Shown here piece by piece: positions 25,894 to 34,669 of a stretch of 64,000 nucleotides of DNA. Position numbers and translations under genes: made by a program. How positions within the stretch are numbered: position 1 is the first letter of the stretch; every line of letters begins with the position of its first letter. The notes beneath the pieces were generated by a model. It saw only the letters and a list, made by a program, of their open reading frames with translations. It did no database searches and was not told the DNA's origin. Origin of the DNA: Neobacillus niacini (GTDB lineage Bacteria > Bacillota > Bacilli > Bacillales > Cytobacillaceae); contig NZ_BAWM01000046.1 of the NCBI RefSeq assembly GCF_000759675.1, positions 45,563 to 109,562 on the forward strand, in the 5' to 3' direction.

Positions 25894-26259
25894 TTAAACC
25901 AAAACACGCTTATAAAGAGTAATACACCATTTTCCTATGTCACTATCGTCTATTCCATTGATAGTAAATGAAGTAGGGTTACGAACTGCGCCGGCAATTG
26001 ATTCGCCAGATAAAGTTAAAGGAAAAGGTACATCAACACCCGAAGTGGTTATATTACCAGTCACTCCATTACCTTGTTGAAGAGTAATTTGAAAGGTCCC
26101 TTCAAAATAATCATTATCTACTGCAGGTGCTCGCCAAACTGTAAGGCTAGTTACTGAAAATAATAATGGTGCTTGAAAAGTCCCACAAATTTTCTCAACT
26201 CTAATTTGGGCTGGAGGACAGCAACAGCAACCTCCACCAGTTCCATGTGAACCACACAT
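25894..26259 (-). CDS. Ena-family (DUF3992-like) spore-appendage subunit, first gene
   Basis: 121 aa: GTGGGCCCCPPAQ connector, EKICGTF, beta-rich body (DYFEGTFQITLQQG) and C-terminal IGKWCITLYKRVLV identical over the last ten residues to its downstream neighbour. The cysteine positions match those used for inter-subunit disulfides in Ena fibres. AAAGGAGAG stands six bases before the ATG. First gene of a three-gene minus-strand operon. Such appendages are made in the mother cell late in sporulation. Family level is well supported; type and fibre form are not. Confidence 0.75.
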   Translation of the reverse strand: MCGSHGTGGGCCCCPPAQIRVEKICGTFQAPLLFSVTSLTVWRAPAVDNDYFEGTFQITLQQGNGVTGNITTSGVDVPFPLTLSGESIAGAVRNPTSFTINGIDDSDIGKWCITLYKRVLV

Positions 26260-26281
26260 TAAACATCTCTCCTTTCATTGT

Positions 26282-26301
26282 CTCAAGCATATATGCTTGA
26301 C
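26282..26301. promoter_or_regulatory. Palindrome upstream of the appendage operon
   Basis: CAAGCATATATGCTTG is a perfect palindrome about 25-40 bp before the first appendage start. It contains CATATATG, so it could be part of a mother-cell sigma-factor -10 region or an operator (for example of GerE or another late regulator). No clear -35 was found. Confidence 0.35.
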
Positions 26302-26794
26302 TCTATTATTTAATGCTAGTTTAGAAGTTTTTGCTTATTACAAATGCGGAGATAGAAATAATATTTATTTGATAACAATATAACTATTAAATAGAAATTT
26401 GTCTGGTGCGAAATTAGTAAAAACCCTCCTAAAACCATGCGTAGCATTGATTATTGGAGACAAAAAGGATAATCATTTTATACAATTAATTAGTATCTTT
26501 GGAAAATTATTATGGCATGGGACTTGTCTAATTTACTGAATCTCAAAATGGTTACAGAACACAGGACTAAATACTTTTTCAACCCTGAACACCGGTATCT
26601 TTAGATTAAATTGAGCCCGATTTAATAAAGGTAGAATCCTCCTAAATGTTGCTACATCAACGTTTGTGAGGATTTTTTTGTTTTTGGAAAATGATTGTGA
26701 TTGTGATCTATCGTGTTATTTTGTTGCTTCAAAAACGCATGAGGAGGCATTTGTCCTCTAGACTGTTCCTGAACTACATTTGAGAAAAGAGCCT
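26302..26794. other. Intergenic stretch with one terminator-like hairpin
   Basis: AATCCTCCTAAATGTTG pairs with CAACGTTTGTGAGGATT and is followed by TTTTTTG (about 26636-26686), a long terminator-like hairpin with no intact plus-strand gene ahead. Nothing else supported. Confidence 0.45.
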
Positions 26795-26842
26795 TTATAA
26801 AAAACTCCTATCTTTCCTTTCAAGGTGAGGTAGGAGTTTTTT
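26795..26842 (+). terminator. Intrinsic terminator
   Basis: AAAAAACTCCTA pairs with TAGGAGTTTTTTT; the inner stem is imperfect. No intact gene upstream. Confidence 0.6.
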
Positions 26843-26963
26843 TAATTTGGCATCATTCAATATTACTGTAAACAAATGACAGAAATATAAGGGACTCTTT
26901 CATAGGAGTTCTTGAGGTGAGACTATTACCCAAGTCTAAAGGCAACACTTTTTTAACATTATG

Positions 26964-26993
26964 GTGTATTATAATGATGAAAGCGCATACATT
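26964..26993 (+). promoter_or_regulatory. Candidate sigma-E promoter (or cre site) of the MYIYG small gene, copy 2
   Basis: CATACATT (26986-26993) matches the sigma-E -10 consensus, with GTGTATT 15 bp upstream fitting five of seven -35 positions. TGAAAGCGCATACA (26978-26991) is also cre-like. The predicted start lies just ahead of the GGAGGTG ribosome-binding site. Confidence 0.45.
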
Positions 26994-27012
26994 TTTGAGT
27001 GGAGGTGATACA

Positions 27013-27198
27013 ATGTATATTTATGGTAATGATTTTATCAAATATTTAAACGATGACAGAAATAGACCATTAACGTATGACCAATGGAAACATAAAAACA
27101 GTCAACAGGATTCTGTTAAACGAATTACATCCGAAAGAGGCGAAACAATCAGATATACTAATGGATATTTTTCTCCAGGCGTTATGAATAAAAATTAA
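27013..27198 (+). CDS. Small hydrophilic protein of the MYIYG...YDQWK type, copy 2
   Basis: 61 aa from the ATG at 27013, directly after GGAGGTGATACA. The sequence MYIYGNDFIKYLNDDRN...LTYDQWKHKN is about 60 percent identical to the 8618 copy. The longer reading from 26917 ignores the ribosome-binding site. Followed by the same spacer as copy 1 and then a truncated second gene. Function unknown; a sporulation role is suggested only by the promoter-like sequence. Confidence 0.75.
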   Translation: MYIYGNDFIKYLNDDRNRPLTYDQWKHKNSQQDSVKRITSERGETIRYTNGYFSPGVMNKN

Positions 27199-27231
27199 TA
27201 GTTTAGTTGAATGATATGGGGAGCACCGGTG

Positions 27232-27324
27232 ATGATTGGCAAATTCATGGAAGTAATACAAAGTAAGAAGAAAAAGAATTCAGAACATGATAGTTTCGTA
27301 ACTTTAAATTTAATAGGACATTAA
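27232..27324 (+). pseudogene. Truncated second gene of the duplicated MYIYG unit
   Basis: A 30-codon frame starting ATGATTGGCAAATTC copies the beginning of the gene at 8835 (MIGK) and then diverges (VIQSKKKKNSEHDSFVTLNL) to a stop. The helical C-terminal domain present at 8835 is missing, so this copy lost its functional part. It may still be translated as a short basic peptide. Confidence 0.5.
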
Positions 27325-27361
27325 AGACACCGTTAAATGGATGAACAGCGGTGTTTTTTTA
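27325..27361 (+). terminator. Intrinsic terminator
   Basis: ACACCG pairs with CGGTGT, followed by TTTTTTT. Confidence 0.65.
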
Positions 27362-27440
27362 TGTTCTAAAATGATAATTTTTATGAATAAAAAGTACTAC
27401 TCCTAGTCATCTTACAATTTCTGTAAGGATTTATTTACTT

Positions 27441-27470
27441 TGAATATATTAGCATTATTTTTACAGAATT
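27441..27470 (+). promoter_or_regulatory. Candidate sigma-G promoter of the germination operon
   Basis: TGAATA (27441-27446), 17-bp spacer, CAGAATT (27464-27470). The -35 fits the forespore sigma-G pattern; the -10 is only a partial match. Germinant-receptor operons are normally sigma-G dependent. Confidence 0.3.
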
Positions 27471-27509
27471 TACAAAGAATATGTTTAACACATATCAAGG
27501 GGTTCAGTG

Positions 27510-29087
27510 ATGAAATATATGGGGTTTAGGAAAAAAGGGGAGGATACTCCACATATACAATTAAATGAATCGATGAATTCATTTCCGGAAATTCCTCTAA
27601 ATCGAAGATTATATAAAAATATAGACATACTGAAATCTGCCTATAAAGATTGCTCAGACGTGGTATTTCGTGACTTTAGTATTGGCAGCGAGATCAATGC
27701 TGTTCTTCTTTACATAGAAGGCCTGTCAAATATCGAAGAAGTCGACCAGCACGTGCTTAGGCCGCTTATCCAGCTGAAAAGCCCGGAAAACGGTCCTATA
27801 TTTGAGCGAGCGAAAAAGGAAATATCGGTATCAGATATTAAGGAAATCTACACGATTCCTGATATTTTCAAACAGATTTCCATTGGCAACCCAATCATTT
27901 TAATTGAAAAACAAACAAAGGGAATTTCGGTTGGCCTGCCGAAGTGGGAAAAACGCAGTATTAAGGAACCTGACGCGGAATCCGTCATTCGCGGCCCCAG
28001 GGAAGGTTTTATTGAAACAATACGAGTTAACACCTCCCTATTACGCAGGAAAATTCGTCATCCATTATTAAAAATGAAACAAATAAATATTGGGGGCTAC
28101 ACCGAAACGCAAGTTATCGTGGCGTATATCGAAGGATTAGCCGATAACGCTTTAGTCGATGAGGTTACTCATCGACTAAAGCGAATTAAGATTGATGGAA
28201 TTTTAGAAAGCGGATATATTGAGGAAATGATTCAAGATTGCCCATTTTCTCCTTTCCCGCAGCTATTAAACACAGAACGTCCGGATGTCGCCGCGTCCTG
28301 TTTATTAGAAGGTCGTATTATTATTTTGATTGACGGCACTCCTATTACCCTTATTGCTCCCTGTACGTTTGCAAGTTTATTACAGGCACCTGAAGATTAC
28401 TATAATCCATTTTACATCAGTACGTTTATCCGTTGGCTGCGCTATATATTCTTTTTCATCGCTTTGCTTGCACCCTCAGCGTACGTGGCGATTTTAACGT
28501 TTCATCAAGAAATGCTTCCAACCTCACTGCTTTTAACCATCGCTGAAAATCGTGAACAAATCCCCTTTCCAGCTTTGGTTGAGGCGTTTATGATGGAAAT
28601 CACTTTTGAGGCCCTGCGAGAAGCAGGTGTGAGATTACCGAAACAAGTTGGAGCTGCTGTTAGTATTGTCGGTGCGCTTGTCATCGGACAAGCAGCGACT
28701 GCGGCGGGTTTGGTTTCACCACCGATGGTTATGGTGGTCGCCATTACAGGTATCGCCTCATTTCTAATGCCAAGATATGCGACTGGCATCTCGATTCGAC
28801 TACTCCGTTTTCCGATCATGATTTTATCCGGAATGTTGGGACTATTGGGCGTCATGCTTGGAATTACCACAATTGTTGCGCACCTGTGTACGATTAAATC
28901 CTTTGGTGTACCCTATCTCAATTCGGCAGCAATACTAAAGCTTAGTAATTTAAAGGATGTCTTGGTTCGTGCCCCGTGGTGGGCCATGGATACACGTCCA
29001 GAATTTTATTCAAAAGATACTACTAACCTAAGACGTGAAGCCGAGAATCAAAGGCCCAGTCCAAGCAAAGGTGATGGTGGAAGTTGA
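27510..29087 (+). CDS. Germinant receptor A subunit (GerA/GerKA type)
   Basis: 525 aa. A soluble N-terminal half (about 1-285, with VVFRDFSIGSEINAVLLYIE and SVIRGPREGFIETIRVN) and a C-terminal half with several membrane helices (FIRWLRYIFFFIALLAPSAY onward, about 310-490) are the GerA-family layout. AAGGGG precedes the GTG 27507/ATG 27510 start. With the C and B subunits it forms the inner-membrane spore germinant receptor (nutrient-gated ion channel). The germinant cannot be told from sequence. First gene of a four-gene operon; overlaps the next gene by one base. Confidence 0.92.
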   Translation: MKYMGFRKKGEDTPHIQLNESMNSFPEIPLNRRLYKNIDILKSAYKDCSDVVFRDFSIGSEINAVLLYIEGLSNIEEVDQHVLRPLIQLKSPENGPIFERAKKEISVSDIKEIYTIPDIFKQISIGNPIILIEKQTKGISVGLPKWEKRSIKEPDAESVIRGPREGFIETIRVNTSLLRRKIRHPLLKMKQINIGGYTETQVIVAYIEGLADNALVDEVTHRLKRIKIDGILESGYIEEMIQDCPFSPFPQLLNTERPDVAASCLLEGRIIILIDGTPITLIAPCTFASLLQAPEDYYNPFYISTFIRWLRYIFFFIALLAPSAYVAILTFHQEMLPTSLLLTIAENREQIPFPALVEAFMMEITFEALREAGVRLPKQVGAAVSIVGALVIGQAATAAGLVSPPMVMVVAITGIASFLMPRYATGISIRLLRFPIMILSGMLGLLGVMLGITTIVAHLCTIKSFGVPYLNSAAILKLSNLKDVLVRAPWWAMDTRPEFYSKDTTNLRREAENQRPSPSKGDGGS

Positions 29088-30280
29088 TGTGTAAGATTCG
29101 AGCTATAAAGAGGACTTTCACTTTATTCCTTCTGATTTGCCTAACCTCGATAGTCCTTACAGGATGTTGGGATCGAACCGAAATAAATGACTTAGCTCTT
29201 ATTCTCGCTGCAGGTATGGATAAAGGGAAGAAAAATAATATCGAACTCTCAGTCCTTATCTTTATTCCGCACCCCCAGCAAAGTGGACAAGGATCTGAGA
29301 TGTCAGGTGGAAAAAGCAGCGGCCAATCCTTTGTGAGATCAGCTGAAGGAGAAACCGTTGCAGATGCGATGGCACGGCTTCAGGAAGCACTCACAAGGAA
29401 GGTTTTTTGGGGGCAAAATGAAGTGCTCCTTATTGGAGATAAATTAGCCAAGAAAGGAATAAGCGAACAAATTGATTTTTGGATGCGGCACTCGGAACCT
29501 CGGATACGTGCCGATGTTTTTGTTTCGAAAGGAAATGCAAAGACTGTTTTGAAGACCATGCCGGAATTGGAAAAAGACGCCTCAAAACAACTACGTAAAA
29601 TAGTCAAAACACATATTGGGGTAAAAGTAACGGTGAAGGATTTATTGCAAATGCTATCCAGTGAATCCAATGCAGCCGTACTGCCATGGGTTGAAAACCT
29701 ATCCCCATCACAAATGGATAGTAAAAAGGCCATTCCAACCATTAACGGAGCAGCGATTTTTAAGGATGGAAAAATGGTAGGAAGATTAAGTGATAAAGAA
29801 ACAAGGGGAATTCTTTGGCCAAGAAATGAGATTAAATCCGGTGTGTTTACGATTTCTTTTAAAGATGAAACAGGGTACATTTCCTTAAATCTGTTAAGGA
29901 GCCATAATGAATTGATTCCATCCATTAGAAACGGCAAATGGAGCATGCACATCAAAACGAACGCAGAGCTAGAAGTCATTCAAAATACGACAAAATTCAA
30001 CTTATTCGATCCAAACGTCATAAAAAAAGCTGAGCAAAAGGTTGAGTATGAAATTGATCAAAGGGAACGGTTCGTTTTTACGGAAGTACAGAGAAAGTTA
30101 AAAGCTGATATTTTCGGCTTTGCGGATGAATTCGAGAAAAATTATCCACAAATATGGAAACAAAAAAGAGACCAATGGAATGAAATTTTTCCGGAGGTAG
30201 CCGTTTCTTTTGAAACGAAGGTAAATATCCAAAGAACCGGTTTAGCAGATGGAAAACCTAAACGAGGTGCCGAGCGATGA
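29087..30280 (+). CDS. Germinant receptor C subunit, Ger(x)C lipoprotein
   Basis: 397 aa from the ATG in TGATG, overlapping the A-subunit stop. The signal peptide ends in the lipobox VLTGC followed by WDRTEINDLA, the hallmark of Ger(x)C proteins. Conserved later motifs include RADVFVSKG and INGAAIFKDGKMVG. It is lipidated by Lgt and sits on the outer face of the spore inner membrane with the A and B subunits. Length is normal for the family. Start 29084 (TTG) is a weaker choice. Confidence 0.92.
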   Translation: MCKIRAIKRTFTLFLLICLTSIVLTGCWDRTEINDLALILAAGMDKGKKNNIELSVLIFIPHPQQSGQGSEMSGGKSSGQSFVRSAEGETVADAMARLQEALTRKVFWGQNEVLLIGDKLAKKGISEQIDFWMRHSEPRIRADVFVSKGNAKTVLKTMPELEKDASKQLRKIVKTHIGVKVTVKDLLQMLSSESNAAVLPWVENLSPSQMDSKKAIPTINGAAIFKDGKMVGRLSDKETRGILWPRNEIKSGVFTISFKDETGYISLNLLRSHNELIPSIRNGKWSMHIKTNAELEVIQNTTKFNLFDPNVIKKAEQKVEYEIDQRERFVFTEVQRKLKADIFGFADEFEKNYPQIWKQKRDQWNEIFPEVAVSFETKVNIQRTGLADGKPKRGAER

Positions 30281-30498
30281 AGGTTGTTGGAATCTTAGTG
30301 GTAACTGTTATACTCGTGTTTATTTTTTTGATCCAGCGGCGGGGGTTGGCGAGAAGTGAAAAAAGGGTAAAGAGGGCATTTTTTTCGATAATGATGGTTA
30401 ATTGGGTCTTTGCTGTTTTACTTGTGATTTTTCCAGAAATGCCGGGCCCTGGGCAAATGATTGATTTCATCTATAAGTCATTTGAGCCGTTTTGGTAA
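30277..30498 (+). CDS. Germinant receptor D-type small membrane subunit
   Basis: 73 aa with two hydrophobic helices (VVGILVVTVILVFIFLIQ and FFSIMMVNWVFAVLLVIF) linked by a basic loop, ending MIDFIYKSFEPFW. It overlaps the C subunit by four bases (ATGA). Small two-helix D proteins encoded with some ger operons in Bacillus and Clostridium modulate receptor function; the size, topology and place fit that group. Assignment is by context and topology. Confidence 0.75.
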   Translation: MKVVGILVVTVILVFIFLIQRRGLARSEKRVKRAFFSIMMVNWVFAVLLVIFPEMPGPGQMIDFIYKSFEPFW

Positions 30499-30530
30499 AG
30501 AAACTCCTGTTAGTAAAGGAAGGAACAAAC

Positions 30531-31631
30531 ATGATTGAAAAAGGTAGAATTTCATGTCTAGAGCTTGCCCTCATTATGTATGCAACAGTTGCCACAACAG
30601 CCATTCTTTATATTCCATATGTCACAGCACAGCATGCAAAGCGTGATTTGTGGCTGTCTCCTATATGGGGTTCTTTGAGCGGCTTTCTTATTGTCGTAAT
30701 AATTGTAATACTCTCTAGGTTTTTTCCAGGGAAAACACTAATCGAATATTGTGAACTTATACTTGGTCGGACCATTGGAAAGATTATCGCGTTCCTTTAC
30801 CTATTTTTTCTTTTACATGATACAGCCATTGCATTTAGAGAGTACGGTGAGTTTGTCGAAAGTGCTTTTTTGCATAAAACACCTATGCTTTTCGTGACCG
30901 GAAGTATAGCTATATCTTGCGCCATTGCTGTCCATGGGGGCATTCAAACGATTGGACGATGCGCTTTGCTTTTTTTGCCGATTGTTTTAGCTTCCTATGT
31001 ACTGATATATATCTTTCTTATTCCTGATTTGAATGTGAAAAATATGCTACCGGTTATGGCAGATGGAGTAATGCCCTCCATTAAAGGGTCACTGGCACCA
31101 CACGCCTGGTTAAGTCAATTTTCATTGATGTCGTTTCTGCTGCCGTTTTTAACGAATCAACAAAAGGTGATGAAATGGGGAATGTTTTCAGTCATGGCGA
31201 GTGTTTTGACGATGGTCCTTATTAACCTTGGAAATCTTTTTTTATTTGGGGATATTATTATCAATCTACAATTCCCGGTGTTTGAGGCTGCAAGATTTGT
31301 TAGTATCGGTTCTTTTTTTGAACATATTGAGTCCATCATCATCGCTGTGTGGGTTCTTGGCGGCTTCATTCAGCTGTCCGCCTTTTTTTATATGCTCGTT
31401 CTTGGTACTTCACAATGGCTGAAATTGCCAAGCTATAAACCATTTGTTTTACCAATTGGTTTTTTAATTATTCTATTTTCAGCCTGGACAATCCCTTCAT
31501 TTGAGGACATGATTCGAGGAATGGGTACAACTGTGCCTTTTTATTTCTTAACAGTTCAGCTGCTCATTCCCATTTTACTCCTATGTGTTGCGGTCATACG
31601 TTGGAAGAAACCGAAATCATTCTTGCAGTAA
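30531..31631 (+). CDS. Germinant receptor B subunit (GerAB/GerKB, APC-type transporter fold)
   Basis: 366 aa from the ATG at 30531, which follows AAAGGAAGG; the longer TTG reading is not supported. About ten membrane helices and the family start ISCLELALIMYATVATTAIL are visible, with PHAWLSQFSLMSFLLPF in the middle. B subunits bind the germinant. Here B is the last gene, after D, whereas the classic order is A-B-C. A hairpin at 31701-31756 may end the operon. Confidence 0.92.
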   Translation: MIEKGRISCLELALIMYATVATTAILYIPYVTAQHAKRDLWLSPIWGSLSGFLIVVIIVILSRFFPGKTLIEYCELILGRTIGKIIAFLYLFFLLHDTAIAFREYGEFVESAFLHKTPMLFVTGSIAISCAIAVHGGIQTIGRCALLFLPIVLASYVLIYIFLIPDLNVKNMLPVMADGVMPSIKGSLAPHAWLSQFSLMSFLLPFLTNQQKVMKWGMFSVMASVLTMVLINLGNLFLFGDIIINLQFPVFEAARFVSIGSFFEHIESIIIAVWVLGGFIQLSAFFYMLVLGTSQWLKLPSYKPFVLPIGFLIILFSAWTIPSFEDMIRGMGTTVPFYFLTVQLLIPILLLCVAVIRWKKPKSFLQ

Positions 31632-31700
31632 GTTTTATGCAAGGGGAGATGAGGAAAATATACCTTTACCTATTTATAGCTTAATATTCACTTTGGTTAG

Positions 31701-31756
31701 GTGTTGATGGTGGTTCTCCCCAATTTTCATCGAATCAACACGGCTTTATTTAACAT
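31701..31756 (+). terminator. Probable terminator of the ger operon
   Basis: GGTGTTGAT pairs with ATCAACAC/TCAACACG across a roughly 30-base loop, followed by GCTTTATTT. The long loop and short T tract make it moderate. Confidence 0.45.
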
Positions 31757-31839
31757 ATCTTGTAAAAGTAAGTATTTTACAATATAATAAAATTAAGATT
31801 ATTTGAATTTTGAAATAAATTAGTGTAGGAGGTTATTTT

Positions 31840-32037
31840 ATGTCAATCATCGCTTACATTTTTTGGGGAATTTTATTAGCATTTGTACTGTTTGGTGTAA
31901 TCTTCGATAAAGTATTTCAAAATAGAGCGAAATTTATAGATCAAGAACATATCAGATCCACTAATCAACAATTAAACGAAAATGCTTCTTTGAACAATAA
32001 GAGTACAAATGAAATAGGTGCAACTTTTATTCCTTGA
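31840..32037 (+). CDS. Small membrane-anchored protein
   Basis: 65 aa: one N-terminal helix (IIAYIFWGILLAFVLFGVIF) and a polar, Asn-rich tail (TNQQLNENASLNNKSTNE). TAGGAGG lies seven bases before the ATG and a strong terminator follows, so it is a separate unit. No family recognised. Topology is that of a single-pass protein with a cytoplasmic or intermembrane tail. Confidence 0.7.
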   Translation: MSIIAYIFWGILLAFVLFGVIFDKVFQNRAKFIDQEHIRSTNQQLNENASLNNKSTNEIGATFIP

Positions 32038-32087
32038 TTAAATATTGTTCCATTCAAGATAGAGATAGTATTATTGAAGCTTTAATT

Positions 32088-32122
32088 GAAGGTGATACAA
32101 ATTTCTGTATCACCTTTTTAGG
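32088..32122 (+). terminator. Intrinsic terminator
   Basis: AAGGTGATACA pairs with TGTATCACCTT, followed by TTT. Confidence 0.85.
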
Positions 32123-32211
32123 TGATAAAATTTAAAGAATATATTTTGAACGGTTCTTTTCGTACTCAATTTGGGCATATGAATGGAATTGGAAGTGATG
32201 ACGAGTTCCTA

Positions 32212-32267
32212 GGGACGGTTCTCATGGCTCCAACTTTAGATAACAAGGAGACCAAAAGAACCGTCCC
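32212..32267. repeat. Dispersed GGGACGGTTCT inverted repeat
   Basis: GGGACGGTTCT (32212-32222) and AGAACCGTCCC (32257-32267) face each other across 34 bases, just before the EamA gene. Half sites or variants recur at 39048-39060 and 53616-53643, so this is a dispersed repeat family. Its position in front of a gene could affect mRNA structure. Confidence 0.6.
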
Positions 32268-32288
32268 ATTGGTCTGGAAGGAGATAAC

Positions 32289-33218
32289 ATGGCGTCAAAA
32301 AGTTATTATTATTTAGGCTTGATTTTTGTATCCATTGTTTGGGGAATCAATTTTGGGATTTCGCGGTGGGCAATGGAAGTCTTTCCCGCAGAGGTGTTTG
32401 TATTTCTTAGATTTGGACTAGCATTGCCTGTATTATTCCTTATGTTAAAGTGGAAAGAAGGCAGTGTAAAAGTGGAGAAACAGGATTTGCTAAAACTAGC
32501 CTTTATTGGTTTAATAGGCATCACTGCGTTAGAAATCATGGTTATGTACTCGATCAAGTATACAACACTTGCTAATGCTTCATTATTAAATGTTGCTCCA
32601 TGGCCAATTTTTGCTGCTCTTTTTGCACCGTTATTTATTCGTGAAAAAATAACGGCTAGAGTAGCAACGGGAGGATTAATCGCTTTAGTAGGGGTAACAA
32701 TGATCATCCTTGGCGGAAAGGATGGTTTTGATCTCGGTTCTGAGTATATGATAGGAAACTACATTGCTCTATCCATTAGTTTAATCGGTGCCATATTTAA
32801 TTTGGCCACCATGCCGCTGATGGAAAAATACTCTCCACTTCGCGTTACCACCTGGTTTATTTTTTTCGGTTCACTATTTTTATTTCCAATTACAGTAGAT
32901 AAATGGAGCACGATCCAGTGGGACAATCTATCAATCGTCACATGGGGAGCCGTTGCCTACAATGTCCTGATGTGCACTGTCATTGCCATTGTTATTTGGA
33001 ATATATCGATGAAACAAGTTGGTGCAGCAAAAGCGAATTTCTTCCGTTATTTCGTTCCAGCTTCAGCCACAGTGGCCGGGGCATTGTTCTTTAATGAACC
33101 TATTTGGGCAGCTCAGATAGTTGGTGGAGTCGTCATTGTTCTTGGATTAGTTTGGATTGGAACGGAGAGAAAACAGCAAATTCCACCGTTGATCAAAATC
33201 TCTAACTCTAATAGATAG
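32289..33218 (+). CDS. EamA/DMT-family transporter
   Basis: 309 aa with ten hydrophobic helices in two EamA repeats (about 5-140 and 155-290). The starts of the repeats show FVSIVWGINFGISRWAM and GNYIALSISLIGAIFNLATM. GGAAGGAGATAAC precedes the ATG. Members export metabolites or amino acids; substrate not predictable. The gene stands alone, preceded by an inverted repeat. Confidence 0.85.
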   Translation: MASKSYYYLGLIFVSIVWGINFGISRWAMEVFPAEVFVFLRFGLALPVLFLMLKWKEGSVKVEKQDLLKLAFIGLIGITALEIMVMYSIKYTTLANASLLNVAPWPIFAALFAPLFIREKITARVATGGLIALVGVTMIILGGKDGFDLGSEYMIGNYIALSISLIGAIFNLATMPLMEKYSPLRVTTWFIFFGSLFLFPITVDKWSTIQWDNLSIVTWGAVAYNVLMCTVIAIVIWNISMKQVGAAKANFFRYFVPASATVAGALFFNEPIWAAQIVGGVVIVLGLVWIGTERKQQIPPLIKISNSNR

Positions 33219-33327
33219 CTAAATGAATAGTTTGATCAAAAAAGTACATTTTCCAATGGTGAGATGTTTTGCCGTAATGTATTGGTATACTAACTATATC
33301 ATCTGAATCAAAGGAATGGAGATTTAT

Positions 33328-33855
33328 ATGAAAAAACAGCGTAACATTATTTTATACATTGGTACTTCAATTGATGGCTATATTGCAAATGATGATGGTA
33401 CATTAGAATGGTTAGAATCAACAGAAGTAGAAGGAGATTCTGGCTACCATTCACTTCTAGAAAGAATTGATACTGTTGTGATGGGAAAAGGAACGTATGA
33501 TGTCGTTCGTGGATTTGATATGGACTACCTTTATAGGGATTATAAAAATTATGTATTTTCTAAATCTGTTAGTGGATCAGATGAATACGCTTCATTTATT
33601 GATGAAGATGTCAAAACTTTCATTAAAAAAATAAAACAAGAGCCTGGTAAAGATATATGGTTAATTGGTGGAGGAAATTTAGCTCGGGAATTTTTCAAAG
33701 ATAATTTAATTGATGAATTCCAACTAGCCATTGCACCTATTGTTATAGGGAAAGGAATCTCCCTATATAATGGAGACGTTATTACTGTAAAATATACATT
33801 AACGAAAGTAGAAAAATTAGGTCAACTTGCTATGCTTCATTATATAAAAAAATAA
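33328..33855 (+). CDS. Dihydrofolate-reductase-like (RibD C-terminal domain) protein
   Basis: 175 aa from the ATG at 33328, six bases after GGAATGGAG. The RibD_C fold is shown by IILYIGTSIDGYIANDDGTL, VVMGKGTYDVV and DIWLIGGGNLAREF with the nucleotide-binding GGG. Related to the YyaP/YwjB group of Bacillus, NADPH-dependent reductases of unknown substrate. Unlike true RibD there is no deaminase domain. Single gene with terminator. Confidence 0.85.
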   Translation: MKKQRNIILYIGTSIDGYIANDDGTLEWLESTEVEGDSGYHSLLERIDTVVMGKGTYDVVRGFDMDYLYRDYKNYVFSKSVSGSDEYASFIDEDVKTFIKKIKQEPGKDIWLIGGGNLAREFFKDNLIDEFQLAIAPIVIGKGISLYNGDVITVKYTLTKVEKLGQLAMLHYIKK

Positions 33856-33858
33856 TTT

Positions 33859-33898
33859 TCATCAACTTTCCCTTTTTTAGGAGGGGAAGTTTTTTTCT
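33859..33898 (+). terminator. Intrinsic terminator
   Basis: AACTTTCCC pairs with GGGGAAGTT, followed by TTTTTT. Confidence 0.75.
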
Positions 33899-33963
33899 TT
33901 AACACTACATTTTTTACTGAAAACCGTAAATAGATATTTATATATATTGATTCCTTAGTGCAA

Positions 33964-34401
33964 TTAGGAGGAATGCCGATAGCTGTAATTAAAGGCGAAA
34001 CCTTGCAAAGTGAAATTAGGAGGATAAACCAAAGGTTGTGGAAAACTATTAAAGCTATAAAGGTTGCTAGACTGTGAACCATTTTTCCGTTCGGTTTCAT
34101 AGATGGTGAGGATTCCTAAATCCTTAGCTTTGATGATCATCCGTTTAAAAGTGGAGCGGGAGATTCCATTACCATGATACTCTTCATTAATCGCCTTTAG
34201 CAGCGTTCCAATTTTTGCATTACAAACCCCAGGGACCTTTGCAGAAAAACGAACCAGACGTTTTAATCCGACGAGCTCGCCCTTCGAGAACTCATGCTTC
34301 TTCACAGCTAACCACATCTCTATATGCGTATTAAACTCCTTCACACTCTTAAACTGAGAATATCCTTCAAACCCTTCAATTCTGCCAGATTTCAAATTCA
34401 T
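33964..34401 (-). pseudogene. Truncated copy of the winged-helix-type protein encoded at 38090
   Basis: 145 aa. The first 118 residues are almost identical to the 280-aa protein at 38090-38932 (same start MNLKSGRIEGFE, same HGNGISRSTFKRMIIK), then the sequence switches abruptly after LYSFNSFPQ to an unrelated tail. The N-terminal putative DNA-binding part is kept and the C-terminal helical part is lost. It might still be expressed as a DNA-binding fragment competing with the full protein. Confidence 0.65.
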
Positions 34402-34497
34402 AAAAATGTACCACCCTTTCTACCCTCTATATAGGAAACCAGGGGTCAAAAGGACATGGAGATTTGCAATAAGTTGTTACAGTATTGTGAACTGTTA
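34048..34497. repeat. Direct repeat, left copy
   Basis: From 34048 to about 34495 the sequence matches 38579-39026 at a constant offset of 4531 bases without indels over the coding part, with only scattered substitutions. It spans the 5' part of the winged-helix-type gene and its upstream region. The 4.1 kb between copies holds three genes. Confidence 0.75.
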
Positions 34498-34669
34498 TTG
34501 AGTCCTAGAAATACCCCTTTGATGAAAAACGGGAAGAGTGCAGTAAGTGGGGATCAACTTTTTATCATTTAGGTCGTTTTCATTTCAGTTCAACTGGCGA
34601 TAATGATAAAAAGTATGATCAATGTTGGCTCTACCTCAAGATGGATGAGGCCAACAGCTAGGAGAAGAA

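Noticed and set aside
27510..31631. Assignment of the ger operon to a particular receptor (gerA, gerB or gerK)
   Set aside because: Family membership is certain, orthology is not visible without comparison, so no gene symbols were given.
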